Source: Beverwykella pulmonaria
Lineage: Eukaryota > Ascomycota > Dothideomycetes > Pleosporales > Melanommataceae
DNA length: 64,000 bases
Reading direction: 5' to 3'
NCBI GenBank assembly: GCA_001599595.1
Contig: BCHH01000004.1
Span: forward strand, 857,914-921,913
Shown here: positions 53,763-64,000 of the stretch, one piece after another
Layout of the letters: each line of letters starts with the position of its first letter
Numbering within the stretch: position 1 is the stretch's first letter
Made by a program: the position numbers and the translations under genes
Notes under the pieces: model-generated
What the model was told of the DNA's origin: nothing
The model's database searches: none
The model's input: the letters and a program-made list of their open reading frames with translations, nothing else

Positions 53763-54599
53763 ACTGTTAGCATCGTTCCCAATAGTCGGTCCGACTGTTA
53801 GTTACTGTTACTAACAGTCGGATTCCTGGGCAGTCGGTCAGTAAGGGGACCCCCCTCCGTAACTGACTGATGGATGAGGCTGTAGTTACTGCAGTAACTG
53901 GCCTATACAGACTTTTTATTGGTGTTGCGGCTGGAGATGAGACCTGCCAAGGGCGCCGGTGATAAGCTGTGGAGATTTGATGCCGGATTCGTCAAATCTC
54001 CATAATAAACTCAACTCTCTCTCCTAGCCACAGCCCGAGACCCTTCAATATGAGGTCCTTCTTGACGTCCTAGAATCGTACGCCTCGTCACCCGACGCTG
54101 TCGTCCCGCCGTCTCGAGAAGGCAAGGGCGACCTCGCCGACACCCTCTATGTCCTCCTCCATTGTTTTGTTGGGCCCAACGCCCTCAACGCCCAAGGCTC
54201 CAGCCGAGTCGCTCTTGAAAACCTTCCCCTGCAAAGTGGGCCAGAACAACCGCGTTGAGTTCCCAGTGGAATGGGGCAATATACACTACGCCAACAAGCC
54301 CCTGCTTGCGTCGCAGGTGGGATATTGGGTGCGGGACCTAAACGAGCTTACAGCTCACATCTTTGCTAGAGGGATATTTGAGGATATGGACGAAAATTTG
54401 GGGTTTACGACTCCAGTTACTCCAGTAACTACACCCTTCAGTTACGGAGCTATTATGTAGTAAGCCGTTACGGTAGCCCTCAGTTACGGTACCCCCCTGT
54501 CCCCCCATCAGTCGGTCGGTCGGGCGAAGACGTTTAGTTACGGCTTCAAATGTATACAATAGTTACTAGTAACCGACTATTGGAAACGATGACTGTTAG
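53763..54599. mobile_element. Non-autonomous DNA transposon (hAT-like) with exact target duplications
   Basis: The element spans 53771-54591 (821 bp) and is flanked on both sides by the 8-bp direct repeat ACTGTTAG (53763-53770 and 54592-54599). Its terminal inverted repeats are CATCGTTCCCAATAGTCGGT at the left and CATCGTTTCCAATAGTCGGT when the right end is inverted, i.e. 19 of 20 matches. Many GTAACT/AGTTAC and CGTTACGG words lie near both ends, like subterminal transposase-binding repeats. An 8-bp duplication is typical of hAT elements (also P or Merlin types). Internal frames show no transposase, so it would need help in trans. The intact ends and duplication suggest a fairly recent insertion. 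Confidence 0.85.
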
Positions 54600-56977
54600 T
54601 ATAAGCGGGAGCGCAGGGAAATGTAGAGTGATTGACTTACTGAACTGATTGGGTGTGCGGAATCGGTGTTAGAAAGGACAGCTTGGGTTAGACTAATATA
54701 TTTAGCAAATCTTACCATTACGGGGAAGGAAAGAATATCCAGAGATGTCCTGTAGAACTAACTAGAATAAGTAGTGGTAAAACACGTGACAGTATTCAAT
54801 ATGAACGTTATCGCTCAGACCTTACAACAAGGGTGTCAGCTAATATCATTATACTTGATTTATCTTCCTAAGTCCAGTTATAAGGTTGTAGAGAAAGCAC
54901 TGTACTTTTTAGAGTATTCTTTTGTATGCGGCGGTCGCAAACATGTGTTGCTACGTTAAGGCCTACCTCTTCATTTTCTCTCGTTCCAGTTTTGTTCTCT
55001 TACCTAGAATAAAGGCGCATTCGAATTTTAGCGCGCGCAATATCACACCATACTTATAAGGTAGCAGAGTCTTCTACACAACTTACGTAGAGAAAGAGTC
55101 GTTCATTTATATGCTCTACAATAGCCAACACAATTGTAACGCACAATCATACTACGAACTACTCATTGACTACAAGATATCACTTCCAAAAGCCCCCACT
55201 CCAAGCCAACACCATCGCCAAAATGTGCTTCTCTTCACAATAATCCACGCTTAAAACTACACAACTTCGGCGTTTGAAGAGTGCCCACATCGCTCAATTA
55301 TCTCGTATACATCACCCTTGTCCATGCTGTTCCCAGAACATTCCTCACACACCTCCTCAAACTTCCCTTCAAGAGATAGAACCTCCGTTCTGCACATTGA
55401 GCACGGCCCTTTGCAAGATTTGGGTGTAGTCAAGGGCAAAAACTTTGGAAAGAGAGGAGAAAGAGATGAATGGGCTGCCATCTCACAGGAAGAATGTCAC
55501 TTGGTTTTTCATACTCATTATACACTAGATTGAGTCCATCGAGTCCCTGAAATGTGAATGACTGTATGCATTTGAGTGATCTGTTGAACACAAAATTCAA
55601 TGCTACACTCGACGTGGACGTGATCTTGAGTGGTCAAGGTGACTCGTTTTAAATTTAGCATCGGTAGTAAAGTCACGAGACAGCAATGGTGCGAGTGATT
55701 GATTGTTCTATCAAGGGCCTACACATCGCCTTTTCGATGGAGAAGTTTCACCACAACTCTTGACAAGGAAGATGTCGTTTATCCACACGTGGTAGCGATC
55801 AACATTTCTTTTTCGCTTTTAGCGTGAATGATTGCGTGGTTGTGAGGATAAGTCTATGCATTCGAACGGACCCTCTCCGAACTTCATGTCTACAATGGAC
55901 TTTCATCTTCACCCACTCGAGACCACCAATCCCTCGAGCCACTCTCCTGCCTGTCCAAAAAAGGGTGGATCATGCATGACAAGCACTATTTGTAGAGAGC
56001 GAGTATCAACGTACAAGTGCGATGGATGTGACAGCCGGAACTTCAGAAGGAATTTTGGAAATAATTCAAGGGGCTAAGACGAGAAGTGACTTTGGAGAAG
56101 GAAGTGGAGGAATACCCAATACCTAGTTTTACATGCACATGATGTTGTAGGACTGCTAAATGCATATCAAATCCATATTCCCCTCCTTGATACTCAACAA
56201 AGTATCTTGCACACAATAGCATCCCTTTGAAACTGTACAATTTTCAGCTGTTCAAAAGCCTTCAATCCATACCTCTATAACCAAAGCGTTAAATTTCAGC
56301 ACTGGGTTTACGGCAATGCCGATCCAAATCTACACCTACGCCTACGCTTATGGCCACACGACACTAACCCACGCCACCGGCGTCCGTGGCCCGGGCGGTG
56401 TCCATAGACTAATACACCTCGACTCTGATGGTGACTATATCCACTGACTCTATGGATACAGATCTGACCTCGCACGCTGAGAAAAGCGAGGTATGCATAG
56501 AGGATATGGAGAAGAAAAGAGCGAAGGTGAATGTGAAAGGGAGCAGTGAAATTCGAGAAGGCTGAGTGTGGAAACCAGTTTTTTATTAGGCGCGACCACG
56601 TTCTTATTACTACGCCACGATGGAATGCCACGCGCGCCTCTGCCTTATTAAGCGACATACTTTCGAGTCCCCACGTCATACGAGCAATAGAGTCCAGCTT
56701 CCCTAATTGGAAACCGCTAGGAGGGCAAAATCAAAGATCAAAAACATAGAAGGGAGTCTTCTATTTCATATGTATAAACATGTGGTATTATGTATACTAC
56801 ATATGATACCAAGTAATAAAGGGGTATAATATATTCACAGAAGAGAAAGATAAAGGAAACATCCCATTTACTGTATCTTGCAAGGTCGATAACTCAATCT
56901 AGAGTCGTCCAGACCACAGCCATGCCATTACCCACCAAAACGCCATTTTCAGATGCCATACTCGCCGGAACACGTAC
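54600..56977. other. AT-rich intergenic region with few frames
   Basis: About 2.4 kb with low gene content. 54,660-55,150 is AT-rich and may hold older transposon debris (TGCGGCGGTCGCAAACATGT near 54,925). A possible small gene at 55,257-55,481 is listed separately. The part 56,750-56,900 is a very AT-rich 3' flank of the hexosaminidase gene. Confidence 0.4.
55257..55481 (-). CDS. Possible small protein with two CxxC pairs
   Basis: A 74-codon frame with a true ATG start. It contains KGPCSMCRTEVLSLEGKFEE followed by VCEECSG: two CxxC pairs about 15 residues apart, like a zinc ribbon or rubredoxin-like knuckle, plus single cysteines before and after. The composition (charged, Ser/Glu-rich) is protein-like and there is no overlapping better gene. 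The family is unknown and expression is unproven. Confidence 0.35.
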   Translation of the reverse strand: MAAHSSLSPLFPKFLPLTTPKSCKGPCSMCRTEVLSLEGKFEEVCEECSGNSMDKGDVYEIIERCGHSSNAEVV

Positions 56978-60317
<3,340 letters not shown>

Positions 60318-61624
60318 TTAGTACACATCGTGCACCACCGTCTGCTCAGTCGCTGACTCTGACTGCGCAACCTCCCCTTGGGCATGCGGAGCCTCATGCT
60401 CCGTCCCCTCCGTGACATTGCTATGTCGCTCTCCTCCCTTGATCTTCACCCACTCCGGTGCCGGCACGCTGAGATATCTACACACGTTCTTCCTTCTCAA
60501 TCGAAAGTCATCATAGAGCCCCTTCCAGATCTTGCGTTCAGCACAGCTCCCCTCATGCGACCCCCCGCAATCCGGCTGCACCGCTGCCAGACCCTCGAGC
60601 GGCCACATGATCCAGGGCTTGGGCAACGGCCAGTCGCTGAAATGCACCAGCTTGGCTTCTTTGTATATCTTCTCTGCGTCCCATTCTTCATCCATGTTAC
60701 CCAGGTAGGCTGAGTGATTGTGTCGCCGGAACTCGCCCGTCAGCAGCGCATAGGGCCGATGTGGTAGCACCATTGCACTCTCTTCGAAGCGCTCATTAAC
60801 AAGTTCCATATCAAATTTGTGTGCGTTGACAAGAGCCGAGTTCCCGCCGCCCGAGATGGTCTTCTTGAACTTGTTGAACTCGGCCATGGAGGGCTGGAGG
60901 ACCATGAGGAGGGACGTCAGCGGCCATGGCTTGGTCTCGTACCAGTACGCTCGCGGCATGGCCATGGGCGTCTGCGGGAGCAGGAACAGCTCGTCGAGGT
61001 TCTGCATCAGCGTGATGTCCGAATCGAGCGCAACGACGCGGTCGTACGACACAAGGGAGAAAGCCATGAACTTTGTGACCGACTTATCCCAGGTCCCTGT
61101 CCATTCATCTGCAAGGTACCACGTTAGTTTCGCCTGCTACGACAGACGACAGACGGCAGTGCGGTGTGCGACCATTGCAATGACGCACCTTGTGTGCGGC
61201 CCTCAACGGTCAGAAGTAGGATCGGCTGCAGCTTCACCTTGTACATATCCCTCGCCATTACTAGCAATTGACTATCGCGATCTTTCGAGTCGCGTATCAC
61301 AGTGTCCCAGTAACTAGGGTAGAAGAGTACGCGATCTGCCTTGCTCCCGAATCGGGCCAGCGCGTCGAAGACAAGGACAGCATGGCAGAGCGTCGCGCTA
61401 TCGGTCGCGTACAGGCTGTATGCATAGGAAGACCAGTCGATGCCTTGAGGTCCGTTGCCATTTCCAGAGAGGGATGCCGGTGTCTTGTGCGAGGGGAGAA
61501 GCCAGTAAACGAAGAGGAAGAACACAACTACGTAGAGCCAATAACGGCGGCGCCAGTGAAAAGAAAGCGGGTCGGTGGGATCGACTGCGAATCGCGGAAG
61601 CTCATCTGAGCGTCTCCGGCGCAT
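60318..61624 (-). CDS. Glycosyltransferase family 8 (GNT1/glycogenin-like)
   Basis: Golgi type II GT8 enzyme, 408 aa, exons 61624-61189 and 61108-60318. The basic N-terminus (MRRRRSDELP) precedes one signal-anchor helix (about 29-43, YWLYVVVFFLFVYWL). The catalytic domain shows YSLYATDSATLCHAVLVFDA and, after the intron, TKFMAFSLVSYDRVVALDSD with the DxD motif D174-S175-D176 and then ITLMQNLDELF. Later blocks are KKTISGGGNSALVNAHKFD, HSAYLGNMDEEWDA and KLVHFSDWPLPKPW, where the final His-Phe-Ser-x-W is the typical GT8 end. It resembles yeast GNT1-type N-acetylglucosaminyltransferases more than glycogenin. It shares the fold but not clear sequence identity with the GT8 at 9,634. Confidence 0.88.
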
Positions 61625-62066
61625 GGTATCGTCGGGAAGGTATCGCGGGCTTCATGTTAGGTCGCACTTGAGGATCCGTTTCGTTCGGCGAAGTGGGCGG
61701 AGCGCTCGGAAGTGACGAGTCCCCGCTGCACATCACGTGGTGTGGATTTCTAAACCCCAACATTGGACCTTGAAAAGTTCACCAATGTTTTCTGGAGGAT
61801 TAACAGAATGGAGAGTCACAAGCATGTCAAGATGAGCGGCGTATGCATAGATGGTAGACACGACGCGGTATCTTATTGCTTGAAGCAAAGCCCATCCCAG
61901 GGTCACTTTTGGTATCGACAGTCCCCAACGCCGAAGCTGTGCATGTTCCACCAGCACACAGTGAAGCACCCAAATGGAACGCATGATCCTCATTGAGCTA
62001 TGTAGCGTCCTCTATGCCATAAAATCGTCCCGTGCCCTTTTCGCGTCTATATCGATGCACAAACAT
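61625..62066. other. Intergenic, nothing supported
   Basis: Promoter side of the GT8 gene and 3' flank of the L12 gene. Short frames only. Confidence 0.5.
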
Positions 62067-62744
62067 TTACTCGTCGGGGACTGAAATCCATTAGCAACCA
62101 TTTCTATCTAACAGTATAATCTGGGACGTACTCTCAATCTCGCCGGACTCAATGTCGTCGGAGACATCCTTGGGGCTGCGGCCATCGACCTGGCATCCAG
62201 TGCTGAAAGCAGTTCCGAGAATCTCCTTGACGGTGCCCTTGAGGTCCTTGGCCATGGACTTGAACCTCATTGTCCGCGCAATAGCAATGATCTCATCCAG
62301 AGGAATACTCTTTGTGTGCTTGATATTCTTCTCCTTCTTGCGGTCCCGCGGGGGCTCCTTGAGGGCCTTAATAACGAGCGACGAGGCGGAGGGAACGACG
62401 GACACGGCGGCTTGACGGTTCTGGATGGTCAACTTCACGGTGACGCGAAGACCCTTCCAGTCGCCAGTGGCTTTGGCGATATCTTCACCGACCTCTGTGA
62501 ACTGTCAGCGCTTGCTCTTCGAACGGCGTATAGTTCATTGTTTCTGTAACTGGATAGAGTGACACATACTCTTCGGCGAGAGACCAAGAGGACCGATCTT
62601 GGGGGCAAGCGCGGAGGAGGCACCGACTTCACCACCAGTCGCGCGAAGGTGGATGACCTTGACCTCGGAGGGATCGAACTTGGGAGCTGAGCGTCGTTAG
62701 CCAGGCTGTTTTAGCAGCCGACCAGAAGGATGATACTCACGCAT
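62067..62744 (-). CDS. RPL12: 60S ribosomal protein L12 (uL11)
   Basis: Core component of the GTPase-associated centre of the large ribosomal subunit. 165 aa, the standard length. Four exons: 62744-62741 (ATG plus one base), 62686-62570, 62494-62132 and 62080-62067. The protein starts [20 protein letters not shown], runs through [20 protein letters not shown] and [20 protein letters not shown], and ends EIESGEIEIPDE after the last tiny exon (ATTGAG|A...TC CCC GAC GAG). The four-base first exon and 14-base last exon restore conserved ends, and ribosomal protein genes of fungi commonly have such intron-rich 5' ends. Intron density is the highest in the window. A housekeeping anchor gene useful for synteny. 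Confidence 0.95.
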
Positions 62745-64000
62745 GGCTAGTGCGAGAGGTAGTCAATCTCTTTTGATCAGAAGTTCGATTTGAAGCTTTC
62801 GCTGAGGTTGTGGAAAAGTTCGAACGGCAGCCGCGATGCGATATTGAGGGGTTGTGGGTGGGAAGCGAGCCTTGGCGTGCTTTCCCTTTCTTAGCGCTAG
62901 CGTAGTTCTAACTCGGCCGTTTGGTCCTCATCCAAATGCTATCTTAAATCGCCACCTTCTAACGTGCCACTTCCTTGCACATGTCAAACGCTAGGTTTTC
63001 TAATTCATGCCTTCTTCGCACCCCATCGTGGCTTTACATTCCTGAATACGCTTGGACGCTAAAGGTCTTCAGTATCATAATTGAATGCACAATGTTGTAC
63101 TCACAGAACCATGAACACTCTAACGAACAGAAACTGCGACATGCATATAACTCTTCGGGCTTACCATTTCCCGTTTTCATAATACGAGATTTTTCAGAAA
63201 ATCGACACCAAATACAATACTCTAATTGCCATCACATATTCTCCCATTTATCTTACCCAATTCGAACTCCTCGTAACCCCTCATGATGCGATTCACAATC
63301 GAAATGGCTGATCTGTTTACTCAGTCCAGCAGTGTTCCACACACCCACTCTTGAGACTACAAATGCAACCAGACTAAGGAAAAGATATCCGATACCAAGA
63401 GCCTTGGGAGTGTTGTCAGGGAAGATACCCCCAATGAAGCGGACATTAGAACAGTTAGGCCAAAGAAAAAGGTCAGAGGGGGTAATGATGATACGCAGGC
63501 GCAACTTCTACCACTACCGCCAGCGGAAATCCATCACGGCTGCTGTTCCGGAAGGTGGGATGAAGCTCTTTCATAAGCGATGCAATCTCTCTACGTTAAG
63601 CTCGGGGATGCTATTCATTCCATATTATGCGCAATTCACTTAATGATTAAGCGCTTTTTTAAAATCATCTATTCTTTCTCGCATCCTCATTTGTTCGGTG
63701 AATGTCACTAAACAGAACTTCCAGTCATGTCACCAGAGATGGCAACAATCAATCCGAATCCAAGTAATTGATTGATCAATTGATTATGTAACAATTCAAT
63801 CAATTCAATCTGTTTGTATGGATTTTTGCAATCAATTCAGTCACTGCCTCAAAGATTGATTGGATAATTGATCCAATTGATACCTATTTTATAAGGCCAT
63901 AAGTTTATATGTACGAGTAAGCTCCTAGGCAGTTTTCAGTCGGAATTACGATCTTCCGGAGATGCTCGGGCCATACGATTTTGCCCTGCACCAGCATATC
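62745..64000. other. Intergenic, nothing supported except a TTGATT-rich repeat
   Basis: No gene is supported. The repeat at 63,750-63,890 is listed separately. The region near 62,750-62,900 is the L12 promoter (TTTCGCTGAGG, CCTTTCTTAGCG). Confidence 0.4.
63750..63890. repeat. ATTGATT/AATCAATT-rich degenerate repeat
   Basis: The hexamers TTGATT, AATCAA and ATCAAT recur about fifteen times in 140 bp, in both orientations, giving many short palindromes (TTGATCAA, AATTGATTA). It may be an AT-rich microsatellite-like patch or the end of a transposon; no longer repeat unit is exact. Confidence 0.6.

Overview
This window is nuclear DNA from a filamentous ascomycete. The genes carry short introns of about 50-130 nt with GT-AG borders, and the families are typical of Pezizomycotina: Zn(II)2Cys6 regulators, HET-domain proteins, fungal rhodopsin-domain membrane proteins, AA9 monooxygenases and a Fot1/Pogo relic. 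The mix suggests a plant-associated or saprotrophic Dothideomycete (Pleosporales-like), but that placement is inference and no marker here proves it.

Layout. 1-1.5 kb holds a cut-off sugar transporter. 2.9-9 kb is a gene graveyard: a broken reducing polyketide synthase tail, the last segment of a multidrug-type transporter, a rhodopsin-domain membrane protein with one internal stop, and an unidentified frame-broken coding remnant. Among them lie a solo LTR candidate, a pair of about 65-bp inverted-repeat miniature elements and a pair of about 300-bp direct repeats. 9.6-15.8 kb carries two secretory-pathway glycosyltransferases (GT8 and GT90) and a membrane-anchored kinase-fold protein. 15.85-17.3 kb is a dead, divergently arranged GH3 beta-glucosidase and sugar transporter. 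17.7-22.8 kb holds an extradiol dioxygenase, an NmrA-like protein, a class II aldolase-fold enzyme and a dead 2-hydroxyacid dehydrogenase: a candidate aromatic catabolic group. 22.8-29.9 kb holds a zinc-cluster regulator, an N-carbamoyl amino acid hydrolase and an NCS1 permease, which fits uptake and use of nucleobases, hydantoins or ureides. 32.8-35.6 kb has a HET protein beside a Fot1 relic. 35.8-41.2 kb has a FAD monooxygenase divergent from a second zinc-cluster regulator, then a 2-oxoglutarate oxygenase: a small tailoring or catabolic group. 41.5-52.7 kb has a small GPI-type secreted protein, a dead tripeptidyl-type hydrolase, an AA9 LPMO, an anion:cation symporter family transporter and a large Ser/Thr/Pro-rich secreted protein with an acidic and Trp/His-rich tail. 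At 53-54.6 kb an SDR gene is broken by an 821-bp transposon with exact 8-bp target duplications. 57-62.8 kb holds a GH20 hexosaminidase, a second GT8 enzyme and ribosomal protein L12.

Exon borders were set by eye from reading-frame continuity, splice consensus and family fit. Frame arithmetic closes for each intact multi-exon model listed with exon coordinates. No similarity search was run. Many apparent ORF starts in this window are non-ATG codons, so starts were checked against the sequence.
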